Below are positions 23,913 to 32,285 of a DNA stretch of 64,000 nucleotides, in pieces. A model generated the notes under the pieces. It was not told the DNA's origin. It was given only the letters and a program-made list of their open reading frames with translations, and ran no database searches. Positions within the stretch are counted from its first letter, which is position 1. Each line of letters starts with the position of its first letter. The translations under genes and the position numbers were made by a program. The DNA comes from Micromonospora sp. WMMD1102 (lineage in GTDB: Bacteria; Actinomycetota; Actinomycetes; Mycobacteriales; Micromonosporaceae): positions 1,178,001-1,242,000 of the forward strand of contig NZ_JARUBN010000001.1 in assembly GCF_029626265.1 (NCBI RefSeq). Reading direction: 5' to 3'.

Positions 23913-25175
23913 TCAGCTGGGTCCGGTCAGGGCCCGGCGGTTGCGGCGCAGGAAGTCCTGCTCGACCGTGTTGCCGGTCAGCGCGGCGGCCGCGTCGTAG
24001 GCGGCGGCTGCCTCGGCGGTACGGCCCAGCCGGCGCAACAGGTCGGCCCGGACGGCGTGGAAGACGTGGTAGGTGTCGAGGTCGAGGGCGTCGACCAGGT
24101 CCAGTGCCGGGGCCGGCCCGGCGACCTCGGCGAGCGCTACCGCGCGGTTCAGCGCCACGACCGGGCTCGGAGCCAGTGCCATCAGGTGATCGTAGAGCCG
24201 CAGAATCTGGCCCCAGTCCGTCTCGGCGGCGGTCGGCGCATCGCTGTGCACCGCGTTTATCGCCGCCTGGATCTGGTACGGCCCCGGCCGGTCCCGCCGT
24301 AGGCAACGCCGGACGAGGACCTGCCCTTCCGTGACAAGCCGCCGGTCCCAGCGGCTACGGTCCTGCTCTGCCAGGCGTACCAGGCCGCCGTCCGGACCGG
24401 TGCGGCTCGGCCGGCGCGACTCGACGAGCAGCATCAGGGCGAGCAGCCCCAGCACCTCCGGCTCGTCCGGCATCAGGTCGGCGAGCAGCCGGGCGAGCCG
24501 GATCGCCTCGACGGCGAGGTCCGGCCGGTCGAGCCGGTCGCCCGAACTGGCGGTGTACCCCTCGTTGAAGACCAGGTACAGCACGGCGAGTACCCCGGGG
24601 AGCCGGTCCGGCAGGTCAGCCTCGACCGGCACCCGGTACGGGATGCGGGCGGCCCGGATCTTGCCCTTCGCGCGTACCAGTCGCTGTGCCATCGTCGGTT
24701 CGGGCACCAGGAAGGCGTGCGCGATCTGCGCGGTGCTCAGCCCGCCCAGCAGGCGCAGGGTCAGCGCGACCCGGGCTGCGGGGGAGAGCGCCGGATGGCA
24801 GCAGGTGAAGATCAGCCGCAGCCGCTCGTCCGGCACGGGATCCTCCTCGTCGGGTGTGCTGCCGGCGTACGGTGCCGGCTCGTCCGGGGTGTGCAGCAGC
24901 GCGGCCTGGGCGTGCCGTTCCGCCCGGGTGGACTCCCGGCGCAGCCGGTCGACGGCCCGGTTCCGGGCGGTGGTGATGATCCAGCCGGCCGGGCTCGGCG
25001 GCACCCCGTCGACCGGCCAGCGGAGGATGGCGGTGGCGAAGGCGTCCTGTACCGCGTCCTCGGCGAGGTCGATGTCGCCGAAGACGCGGATCAGGACGGC
25101 GACCGATCGGCCGTATTCGGCGCGGAACGCCTGCTCGACCTCGGCGACGGTCGCCCCGGCGGGTGGTTCAGGCAC
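23913..25175 (-). CDS. ECF sigma factor of the ECF42 type (DUF6596, C-terminal TPR-like extension)
   Basis: 420 residues. Sigma region 2 (EQAFRAEYGRSVAVLIRVFG, DIDLAEDAVQDAFATAILRW) and region 4 (LLGGLSTAQIAHAFLVPEPT) occupy the first ~190 residues; the long C-terminal half (YLVFNEGYTASSGD; QIQAAINAVHSDAPTAAETD; ALNRAVALAEVAGPAPALDL) is the TPR-like extension that defines ECF42. No anti-sigma factor is present; this group is linked instead to DGPF proteins, and one overlaps directly upstream. GTG at 25175 overlaps the partner's stop codon at 25168. Confidence 0.88.
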   Translation of the reverse strand: MPEPPAGATVAEVEQAFRAEYGRSVAVLIRVFGDIDLAEDAVQDAFATAILRWPVDGVPPSPAGWIITTARNRAVDRLRRESTRAERHAQAALLHTPDEPAPYAGSTPDEEDPVPDERLRLIFTCCHPALSPAARVALTLRLLGGLSTAQIAHAFLVPEPTMAQRLVRAKGKIRAARIPYRVPVEADLPDRLPGVLAVLYLVFNEGYTASSGDRLDRPDLAVEAIRLARLLADLMPDEPEVLGLLALMLLVESRRPSRTGPDGGLVRLAEQDRSRWDRRLVTEGQVLVRRCLRRDRPGPYQIQAAINAVHSDAPTAAETDWGQILRLYDHLMALAPSPVVALNRAVALAEVAGPAPALDLVDALDLDTYHVFHAVRADLLRRLGRTAEAAAAYDAAAALTGNTVEQDFLRRNRRALTGPS

Positions 25176-25542
25176 CGGGTGGATCGCAACTGTCGGCCTC
25201 GTCGGCCAGTGGCCGTACCTCGATCGGCAGCAGCCCGATCGCGCGGGCGAGCTTCGCGCCCCACTCCAGCGCGGCGTCGAGGTCGGAGGCCTGGATGACG
25301 GTGAAGCCTCCGAGGTGCTCCTTGCCCTCGGTGTACGGCCCGTCGGTGACCAGCACCTCGCCGTCACGCGGCCGGAGCACCGTCGCGGTGCTCGCCGGGT
25401 GCAGACCGGCGGAGAAGACCCAGGCACCGGCGGCCTTCATCTCCTTGTTCAGGGCCGCCAGGTTCGCCATGATCGGGTCGAGGATCTCGGGGCCCGGCGG
25501 GTCGCCGTCGCCCTGGTAGATGCTGAGCAGGTACTGCTGCAT
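25168..25542 (-). CDS. YCII-related DGPF-domain protein, partner of the ECF42 sigma factor
   Basis: 124 residues: MQQYLLSIYQGDGDPPGPE, then GAWVFSAGLHPASTATVLRP, VTDGPYTEGKEHLGGFTVI (the DGPF motif appears as DGPY) and AIGLLPIEVRPL. Such proteins are regularly encoded next to ECF42 sigma genes; their role is unproven. ATG at 25542 follows GGGAGG. The gene overlaps the sigma gene by 8 bp. Confidence 0.88.
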   Translation of the reverse strand: MQQYLLSIYQGDGDPPGPEILDPIMANLAALNKEMKAAGAWVFSAGLHPASTATVLRPRDGEVLVTDGPYTEGKEHLGGFTVIQASDLDAALEWGAKLARAIGLLPIEVRPLADEADSCDPPGA

Positions 25543-25777
25543 GTCCGCGAACCTCCCGGTCGGCGCCGCCGGCACCCTGCCGGCGGCCTCTCCACCTCTA
25601 CACGTTCGGCACCCGGCAGAATCGACACACCGCCGCACGGATTTTCCGCGCCACCCGGCAGAGCGTTGAGCAGGGACGAAACGTTTTCGTAACGGGGTCT
25701 TGACGAGTCGCGGACAGCGGAGCAACGTTCCGCCTCGGCCCGGCGAGCCGGTAGCCGGGAGGGGAAGGTGGGTCAGC

Positions 25778-26389
25778 ATGAGGAGCGGATCGGGCCAGGT
25801 CCGGGTGGCGGTGGTCGGCAGCGCCAACCTGGATCTGGTGGTGTCGACTCCGACGTTGCCGCGGCCGGGCGAGACGGTGCTCGGCGGCGCGCTGCGGACC
25901 ATTCCGGGCGGCAAGGGCGCCAACCAGGCGGTGGCGGCGACCCGGGCCGGGGCGCGGTGCGACTTCCTCGGCGCGGTCGGGCGGGACGGCTTCGCCGACC
26001 AACTCCGCGCCAACCTGGCCGACGCCGGGGTGGACCTGCGGCGGCTGCGTACCGTGCCGGGGCCGTCCGGGGTGGCCCTGATCGCGGTGGACGCCGACGC
26101 GGAGAACCTGATTGTGGTGGCACCGGGCGCGAACGCCGAGCTGACCAGCCTGGACGCGGACGACCGGGCCGCCGTGGTGGCGGCGGACGTGCTGCTGTGC
26201 CAGCTGGAGGTGCCGCTGCCGGTCGTCACCCAGGCGGCCCGGTGGGGCCGGAGTGCCGGTACCACAGTGGTGTTGAACGCCGCACCGGCCCGGCGGCTGC
26301 CGGCGGAGCTGCTCGACGCGGTCGACGTGCTGGTGGTCAACCAGGTAGAGGCGGCGACGGTGGCCGGACTGGCCGCCGACACGGCGTGA
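25778..26389 (+). pseudogene. Ribokinase-like gene truncated at its 3' end
   Basis: 203 residues with intact N-terminal ribokinase signatures (VVGSANLDLVVSTPTLPRPG; IPGGKGANQAVAATRAGA) and middle region (VVLNAAPARRLPAELL; DVLVVNQVEA), but the frame ends at TGA 26387-26389 before the catalytic DTxGAGD segment and the last ~100 residues. The next bases are RHS coding sequence in another frame, so the gene was cut at a recombination junction near 26383-26389. GGGGAAGG precedes the ATG at 25778. The product is unlikely to be an active kinase. Confidence 0.85.
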
Positions 26390-26657
26390 ACGCGACGATC
26401 AGCCACGCGTACGACGCCGCCGGTCGCAAGACCGCCACCTACGAGGGAGCGGTCGGCACCGGAAAGCTGCTGAGCCAGTGGGACTACGACCAGGAACTAC
26501 TGGGTGCTCTCTCCGCCACCAGCCGGTTCGTCGAGGACGCGACCTTCACCACGTACTACACCGCCTACGACGAGTTCTACCGGGCACGGGCCACGTACTA
26601 CGAGGTGCCGGCGGCGGCGGGCGACGAACTGGCCCGCGTCTACGACTTCGGAGTGAT
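26386..26657 (+). pseudogene. RHS/YD-repeat toxin gene, upstream fragment (before the IS)
   Basis: The frame gives NATISHAYDAAGRKTATYEG, SQWDYDQELLGALSATSRFV-like YD repeats and a VYDFGVM end, typical of RHS/YD proteins. It begins abruptly at the ribokinase junction, so the large N-terminal part with secretion and most repeats is missing. Its reading frame continues at 27578 once the IS and one copy of the GAT duplication are removed (DFGVM joined to YNRDGTVQSTG). Confidence 0.85.
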
Positions 26658-27574
26658 GAGCCCTTTTCATCCTGCGTAGTGGTTGGCTTCGACGTGGTGC
26701 AGGACGAGGATGGCCTGCACGGTCGTGGTGGCGCGGCGTGGGCAGCAGCGCAGCTTGGCCAGGATCTTCCAGGTCTTGAGCGTGGCGATGGCTCGTTCGC
26801 CGCAAGCACGGATTCTCGTGTGCGCCCGGTTGACCGCCTTCTGCCGGTGTGACAGCTTCGGTCGGAAGCGGTGCCGCTTGAACGGCGTGCGCACGCTGCC
26901 TCGGGCGCCCTGGTAGCCCTTGTCGGCGAAGGTCATCACGTCCGCGCTGGTCAGCGCGTCGATGATGCCGTGGATGCGGGCGGCGGTGAGGTCGTGTGTC
27001 GAGCCCGGCAGTGCCGGTGAGGCCCACACGAGCCGACCGGCTGGATCGGCGATGACCTGCACGTTCACGCCGTGCCGCTTGTGTTTGCCGGCGAAGTACG
27101 GCTTCTGTTCGGCGATCCGGTCGATCGGAATCAGCGTGCCGTCCAGGATCGCGTACGCCAGGCGTCGGATGCGCCGCATCGCCGCGGCCAGGTCCCCAGC
27201 GACCGCGGTGAGCAGGGCGATCGCTTCTTGCACGTACCGCCAGGCGGTGGTGACACCGACGGCGAACCCGGCGGCGAGCCGGGTGTAGGTGTCACCGTTG
27301 CGCAGGTGGGCCAGAGCGAGCAGCGCCTGCCGGCCCGGCGCGAGACGCCGCCAGCGGGATCGATGCTGCTTACGGTGCGCTCGGATGAGGTCGGCGAGGT
27401 GGTTCAGCGTCCGGCTGGACAGCGGGATCGTGGAGGGGTAAGACAGCACAGGCGAGGCTCCCGGTCGGGGCATCGGGTCTTGGTCGACTGCTGTCTTACC
27501 TGGAGCCTCGCCCTCATCGATCTCCGGGTGCGCCGCACCCACCCTGAGCTGCAAGGTCAGGTTGGAAGGGGCTC
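26658..27574. mobile_element. IS5-like insertion sequence (917 bp) inside the RHS gene
   Basis: Terminal inverted repeats are GAGCCCTTTTCATCCTG at 26658-26674 and its imperfect complement at 27558-27574 (14 of 17 matching). GAT is repeated on both sides (26655-26657 and 27575-27577), a 3-bp target duplication. Size and single DDE transposase fit the IS5 family (ISL2/IS1031-like groups). Near the right end, TAAGACAG and GGCGAGGCTCC strings also occur as internal inverted repeats (27438-27514). Confidence 0.85.
26667..27473 (-). CDS. IS5-family DDE transposase
   Basis: 268 residues. An N-terminal HTH_Tnp_4-like region (RNGDTYTRLAAGFAVGVTTA, WRYVQEAIALL) precedes a DDE_Tnp_4 domain: LDGTLIPIDRI (first Asp), KHKRHGVNVQVIADPAGRLV, PGSTHDLTAARIHG, FADKGYQGARGSVRTPFK (second Asp) and NRAHTRIRACGERAIATLK with the terminal Glu. 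All catalytic acids are present, so the element may be active. Its stop codon (26667-26669) lies inside the left inverted repeat. Confidence 0.9.
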   Translation of the reverse strand: MPRPGASPVLSYPSTIPLSSRTLNHLADLIRAHRKQHRSRWRRLAPGRQALLALAHLRNGDTYTRLAAGFAVGVTTAWRYVQEAIALLTAVAGDLAAAMRRIRRLAYAILDGTLIPIDRIAEQKPYFAGKHKRHGVNVQVIADPAGRLVWASPALPGSTHDLTAARIHGIIDALTSADVMTFADKGYQGARGSVRTPFKRHRFRPKLSHRQKAVNRAHTRIRACGERAIATLKTWKILAKLRCCPRRATTTVQAILVLHHVEANHYAG

Positions 27575-29738
27575 GATGTACAACCGGGACGGGACGGTCC
27601 AGTCGACCGGTATGTCCGACGGCGGTGGGTTGCCGTTCGAAAGCATCGCCTACACCTACGACGACCTGCAACGGTTGACGTCCTTCACCAGCGACGACCC
27701 GTACCTGACCCACGTGGACTACTCGGGGACCGGCGACGTCCTGCAGTCCGAGGTGTCGTTCGGAACGAAGAGGGTCTGGTCGACGTATGAGTTCGAGCAG
27801 GGCACCAAGCGGCTGAGCCGGCAGCGGCTCGACCGGAGCGCGGCACCGATCGTCGACATCGATGCCCGCTATGACTACGACCCTGCCGGCAACATCAAGC
27901 GGATCGCGGACACGCCGAGCGGTTCTCGGGATGTCCAGTGCTTCAGCTACGACTACCTGCGCCGGATGGAGCGGGCCTGGACCTCGGCCAGCACCGCCAC
28001 CGACCCGTGTGCCGGCGGCCCGACCACCACCGGTGTCGGCGGGATCGCCCCCTACCACCACTCCTACACGTACGACCTTGTCGGCAACCGGAAGACCGAG
28101 ACACAGCATGCGGTGGCCGGCTCGGCGCAGCGGACGAGGAACTACGAGTACCCGCAGCCGGGGCAGCCGCAGCCGCACACGTTGACCCGGATGACGGAGA
28201 CGGATGCGACCGGAAGCCGGCTGCACGACTACGACGACTCCGGCAACACGACCAGGCGTAACGCGCCGGGCAGGGACCAGACGCTGGTCTGGGACGCCGA
28301 GGGCAATCTGGCCTCGGTGACCGAGGCGGGCAAGACGACCAGCTTCGTCTACGACGTCGACGGCTCCCGGATGCTCCGCAAGGAGCCCGGCGCGACCACG
28401 CTCTACCTGCCCGGCATGGAACTGCGGCTGGACCACACCACCCGGGTCGTCGACGGGACCCGCTACTACCAGGTCCCGGGTGGCGCCACGATCGTCCGCC
28501 GGATCAACGGGCTGTCGTACGTCGCTCCGGACCACAACGGCACCGGGCAGGCATCGGTCGACGCTGCCGGCGGCGTGGTGCACAGGCGGTCGACGCCGTT
28601 CGGTGAGGAACGTGGCGCTCAGCCCATCCCTGGGCAGTGGCCCTCGGAGAAGGGGTTCGTCGGCGGTAACCAGGACTCGACCACGGGCCTGGTCAACATC
28701 GGTGCCCGGGAGTACGACCCGGCCATCGGCCGGTTCGTCTCGGTCGACCCGATCATGGACCTCACCGACCCGCAGCAGATGCACGGCTACACCCACTCCA
28801 ACAACAACCCGGTCACCTTCAGCGACCCCACGGGGTTGAAGTTCGACTGTGGTGGTGGCACGGGCTGGACCAGCTGCACGAATCCCGATGGCAGCACTAG
28901 CATCGGCCCTGGCCCGGAGTTGACCGGTGAGCAGAAGAAGCAGTACGACAAGGCGCTCGACGGCATCCGTAAGAAAAACAAGTGTCAGGCGAGCTTCTGG
29001 TGCCGCAACGCCGGCAAGATCGGCGTCGCCGCAGGTATCGCCGCGGGCGTGATCGTCGGTGCCGCCTGCACCGCAGGCACATGGGGCGTCGGCACCGTCG
29101 GCTGCGCAGCCATCGGCGGCTTCGTCGGCGGCGCAGTCGGTTCCCTCGTCACGAACGCCCTCGACGCCGAAGACGAAAGCGGCTGGCAGATCGCAGGCGA
29201 AGCGCTCCTGAGTGGAGCCATCGGTGCTGCGGTTGGTGCCGGCATGGCAATCGTGGCACCGGCCGTCGGTGCTGGGTTGTCAACACTCGCTGGTGGAGCC
29301 GGAGTACAGGGAGCCATCGGCGCAGGCCGCGCCGCCGCCAGGCCACTGATGGCCGAAGCCATGGCGCCCATCAAGCAACTCGCCAGTTCCTTTACCAGGC
29401 CGCCCGGCGGGTACACAAATCTCCTTTCACCGTCAAACGCTAAGCATATTCTCAAGGGAGATTCACCAACGTCGGGTGGCCATGCTTGGCCAGGTAACCT
29501 AGGCAAAAGCACCTTCCCCTGGCATTGGTCTGACAGAAAGATCCTTCACGCCGTCTCGGACATCGTTAGCGACCCCGCCACTGCCCGGACAAATCAGACA
29601 GGTACACAGGGTGCCCTCTATACGAATGCGGGAAACCCTGCCAAGTGGCGTACGGAAGCTGTTCGCTTCGGTAAGAAGATCCGAGTAATCTATCAGCCTG
29701 CGAGTGGCAACGTGCCTACCGCCTTCCCGCCGAGGTGA
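27575..29738 (+). pseudogene. RHS/YD-repeat toxin gene, downstream fragment with C-terminal EndoU nuclease domain
   Basis: YD repeats (YDDLQRLTSFTS; YDYDPAGNIKRIADT; YTYDLVGNRKTE; LVWDAEGNLASVTEAGKTTS) lead to the RHS core end (ATGLVNIGAREYDPAIGRF-like TTGLVNIGAREYDPAIGRFV and SVDPIMDL...YTHSNNNPVTFSDPTGL). After this comes a Gly/Ala-rich hydrophobic stretch (IGVAAGIAAGVIVGAACTAG) and a C-terminal domain HILKGDSPTSGGHAWPGN, STFPWHWSDRKILHAVSDIV and VRFGKKIRVIYQPASGNV, the bacterial EndoU RNase fold with catalytic His candidates. Base composition falls after about 29400, so the toxin tip was exchanged. The gene is 5'-truncated and IS-split; ATG 27576 could start a partial product but has no clear ribosome site. 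Confidence 0.85.
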
Positions 29739-29745
29739 CGACAGC

Positions 29746-30033
29746 ATGGAGTACATTGAACTGCGACGTAGGGCCGATGACATCGCCCGTGAGGTTACAC
29801 ATCAACTAAGAAATGCGCCGAGCTCCAACGTCGCTCCCGTCGATCCAGCAGACTTCCGGGAGATGGTATGGGCTGGGGAAGCGAAGCTGGGCACTGAGAC
29901 ATTGTGCGAGCAACTCGAGGAGAACGATCTAGCTCTTCCGGGCGAGCTAATACGAAAAATCAAGGAATTTGGCAAGGATGTGGGTGCTGACAAATCTTAC
30001 CTCAACCGGATGCCCGTCAAATCCGTTGAATAG
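29746..30033 (+). CDS. MafI-like immunity protein for the EndoU toxin
   Basis: 95 residues, 7 bp after the toxin stop codon with GAGGTGACGACAGC before the ATG. The central string LGTETLCEQLEENDLALPGE and the LIRKIKEFGKDVGAD segment match the small helical MafI family, the usual immunity partner of EndoU-tipped MafB/RHS toxins. It is clearly lower in GC than its surroundings, like the toxin tip. It is predicted to bind and block the EndoU domain in the cytoplasm. Confidence 0.75.
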   Translation: MEYIELRRRADDIAREVTHQLRNAPSSNVAPVDPADFREMVWAGEAKLGTETLCEQLEENDLALPGELIRKIKEFGKDVGADKSYLNRMPVKSVE

Positions 30034-30290
30034 GAACAGCACGATCAGGGCGAGCCGCCACTGACCCCGGTCCCGGGCCGAGTACGCCAGCGACAGCACA
30101 CAGACCATCACCACCAGCGGCGGTATCAACAACAGGAAGAGCTGAGTACCGTCGGCCGGCGAGCCGTTCCCGGGTCACGGCGGTGCCGGCTCCGCAGGCG
30201 TGCCAGAGGTACGACACCTCGGCGACCGGCACGGTGCGCCCGTTCACGTGGATGCTCTCGGAGGTAACCCGTACCGTGTCGTCCGGTAAG
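30034..30290 (-). pseudogene. Broken DUF6232 gene (N-terminal half, frameshifted)
   Basis: DTVRVTSESIHVNGRTVPVA and EVSYLWHACGAGTAVTRERL match residues 7-45 of the intact DUF6232 protein at 33778-34260; the next part is in another frame (PPLVVMVCVLSLAYSARDRG), and the C-terminal half is missing. The homology stops at about 30034, exactly where the immunity gene ends. The nucleotide match to the intact copy is high over about 250 bp and runs on past the start codon to about 30360 (GTCGGATTCGGGTCA in both). No further gene is seen up to 30358. Confidence 0.8.
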
Positions 30291-30358
30291 AGAGCGTTAC
30301 CGTTCCGCGAAGCGCGGCGGCCGACGCCCGGCAACCCCGGGAGAGGGTCGGATTCGGG

Positions 30359-31291
30359 TCAACCCTTGTTGGCGCCGAGAGTCAACCCGGCGACGAACTG
30401 CCGTTGCAGTACGAAGAAGACGATCAGCGTCGGCAGCGCCACCAGGATCGACCCGGCCGCCAGCAGGTTGTAGTCGGTGAAGTAGACCGACCGCAGATTG
30501 TTGAGCGCGCTCGTCACCGGCAGCTTGTCGCCGGTCGACATCAGCACCACCGCCCAGAGGAAGTCGTTGTAGATCCAGGCGAATTCGAGGGTGCCGAGCG
30601 CGCCGAGGGCCGGCCGGACCAGCGGCAGCACCACCTGCCAGTACTGCCGCCACACCCCGGCCCCGTCGACCGTCGCCGCCTCGATCAGCTCGCGCGGAAC
30701 GGTGTCCATGTAGTTGCTCAGCACGAAGACGCAGAACCCGGTCTGGAAGGCGACGTGGATCGCGATGATCCCCCAGTACGAGTCGTAGACCAGTTCCGAC
30801 GGCCAGCTCATCCACCACGGCAGCGGCAGCTTGGTGTACATCAGGTAGAGCGGGGTCAGCACCACCTGCTGCGGCAGCAGGTTGCCGGCGGTGAACAGGA
30901 TCAGCAGCAGCCGGCCCCCCGGCAGCCGGCGCCGCGAGATCAGGAACGCCACGAACGAGGCGAAGAAGAGCGTCAACAGCACCGCCGGTACGGCCACCAG
31001 CAGCGTGTTCAGGAAGTGCCGGGGCAGGTTGCCGCCCTGCCACGCCTGCACGTAGTAGTCGAAGTTCAGCGTCTTCGGCAGCGAGAAGTATCCCTCTGCG
31101 GCGGTCTCGGCGTACGGCCGCAGTGACGCGTAGAGCGGCAGCAGCAGCGGGACGAGCCAGCCGAGCGCCACCACCCAGAGGAAGATCCGGATCGCCACCC
31201 GCCACGGCCCCACCGGCCGCCGACCGCGCCTGCCGGCAGCCGCAGCAGTCCTACCAGCGGTAGCACCGGTTGCGCCCCGGTCGACGTTCAC
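30359..31291 (-). CDS. Sugar ABC transporter permease, MalG type
   Basis: 310 residues, six TM segments (FLWVVALGWLVPLLLPLYAS first; ILVALPTLIVFFVLQRQFV last) and the EAA loop EAATVDGAGVWRQYWQVVLP, the CUT1 carbohydrate-importer pattern. The GTG start at 31291 overlaps the stop of the MalF-type gene (GTGA). Last gene of the three-gene importer operon; the ATPase is not encoded here, so a shared MsiK-like ATPase is probable. Confidence 0.92.
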   Translation of the reverse strand: MNVDRGATGATAGRTAAAAGRRGRRPVGPWRVAIRIFLWVVALGWLVPLLLPLYASLRPYAETAAEGYFSLPKTLNFDYYVQAWQGGNLPRHFLNTLLVAVPAVLLTLFFASFVAFLISRRRLPGGRLLLILFTAGNLLPQQVVLTPLYLMYTKLPLPWWMSWPSELVYDSYWGIIAIHVAFQTGFCVFVLSNYMDTVPRELIEAATVDGAGVWRQYWQVVLPLVRPALGALGTLEFAWIYNDFLWAVVLMSTGDKLPVTSALNNLRSVYFTDYNLLAAGSILVALPTLIVFFVLQRQFVAGLTLGANKG

Positions 31292-32268
31292 GCCTCGTCC
31301 CCCCGCCGGAAGACCTGCACCAGGTAGACCGCGATGAAGCCGGTCGAGATCAGCAGCAGGATCACCGCGATCGCCGACCCGTACCCGATCCGGCTGGCCT
31401 CACCGACGATGTTGTCGGTGACCAGCACCGAGAGCAGCTCAAGGCCATTTCGCCCCCGGTTGATCGCGTAGACGATGTCGAACGCCCGCAGCGCCTCGAT
31501 GACGGTGATCACCAGCACGATCACGTTGACGGGGCGGAGCGTCGGCAGGACCACCCGGAAGAAGGTCTGCGGCTCGTTCGCCCCGTCGATCGCGGCGGCC
31601 TCCTTCAGGGTCGGGTCGACGGCCTTCAGCCCGGCCAGGTAGAGCAGCATGACGTACCCGACGTGCCGCCAGCCGACCAGCAGCAGCACCGACCAGAGGT
31701 TTATCGACGGGTCGCCGAGCCAGTCGACCGGGTTGTCGGTCCGGCCGAGGATCGCGTTCGCCGCACCGTAGTCGCGGGAGAAGAGGAGCTGGGCGATGAA
31801 GCCGACCACTGCCAGCGAGAGCACCACCGGCAGGTAGAACGCGGTCTGGTAGAAGCGGGTGAACCGCATCTCCCGGTCCAGCAGCACTGCCAGGAAGAGC
31901 CCGAACGGGGTGGCGACCAGGCCGAGGAAGGCGAGCCAGAGCAGGTTGTGCCGGACCGCCGGCCAGAACGGCGGGTAGTTGCTGACGATGTTGACGTAGT
32001 TGTCCAGCCCGACCGGCCGGATCTCGCCGAGCCCGTCCCAGGAGGTGAAGGACAGCCCGATCGAGGCCAGCGTCGGACCCCAGATCAGCACCAGGTCCAG
32101 CAGCAGCGGCAGGCCGAGCAGCAGCCCGATCACCGCGATGTCGCGCGGGGTGAACCGGCCGATCCGGCGCCGTCGTCGCCGGCCGGCTGATCCGGGTACG
32201 TCTCCAGCCCGCCCCGCCTCGACCGGCGAGGCCGTCGGAATCGGCGTCGGGATCGGAGTCGGGGTCAC
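31288..32268 (-). CDS. Sugar ABC transporter permease, MalF type
   Basis: About 326 residues. TM1 is DIAVIGLLLGLPLLLDLVLI; the EAA loop is KEAAAIDGANEPQTFFRVVL. The first ~45 residues are Pro/Thr and Arg-rich. The frame is open to 32331 inside the binding-protein gene; GTG at 32268, 18 bp past that gene's stop, is the most likely start although the ribosome site is weak. Pairs with the MalG-type permease. Confidence 0.9.
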   Translation of the reverse strand: MTPTPIPTPIPTASPVEAGRAGDVPGSAGRRRRRRIGRFTPRDIAVIGLLLGLPLLLDLVLIWGPTLASIGLSFTSWDGLGEIRPVGLDNYVNIVSNYPPFWPAVRHNLLWLAFLGLVATPFGLFLAVLLDREMRFTRFYQTAFYLPVVLSLAVVGFIAQLLFSRDYGAANAILGRTDNPVDWLGDPSINLWSVLLLVGWRHVGYVMLLYLAGLKAVDPTLKEAAAIDGANEPQTFFRVVLPTLRPVNVIVLVITVIEALRAFDIVYAINRGRNGLELLSVLVTDNIVGEASRIGYGSAIAVILLLISTGFIAVYLVQVFRRGDEA

Positions 32269-32285
32269 CGGCGGAGCCAGCCGCT

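Noticed and set aside
26667..28796. A 709-residue transposase read through the RHS gene
   Set aside because: The part beyond ATG 27473 lies outside the element's inverted repeat and is antisense to the YD repeats.
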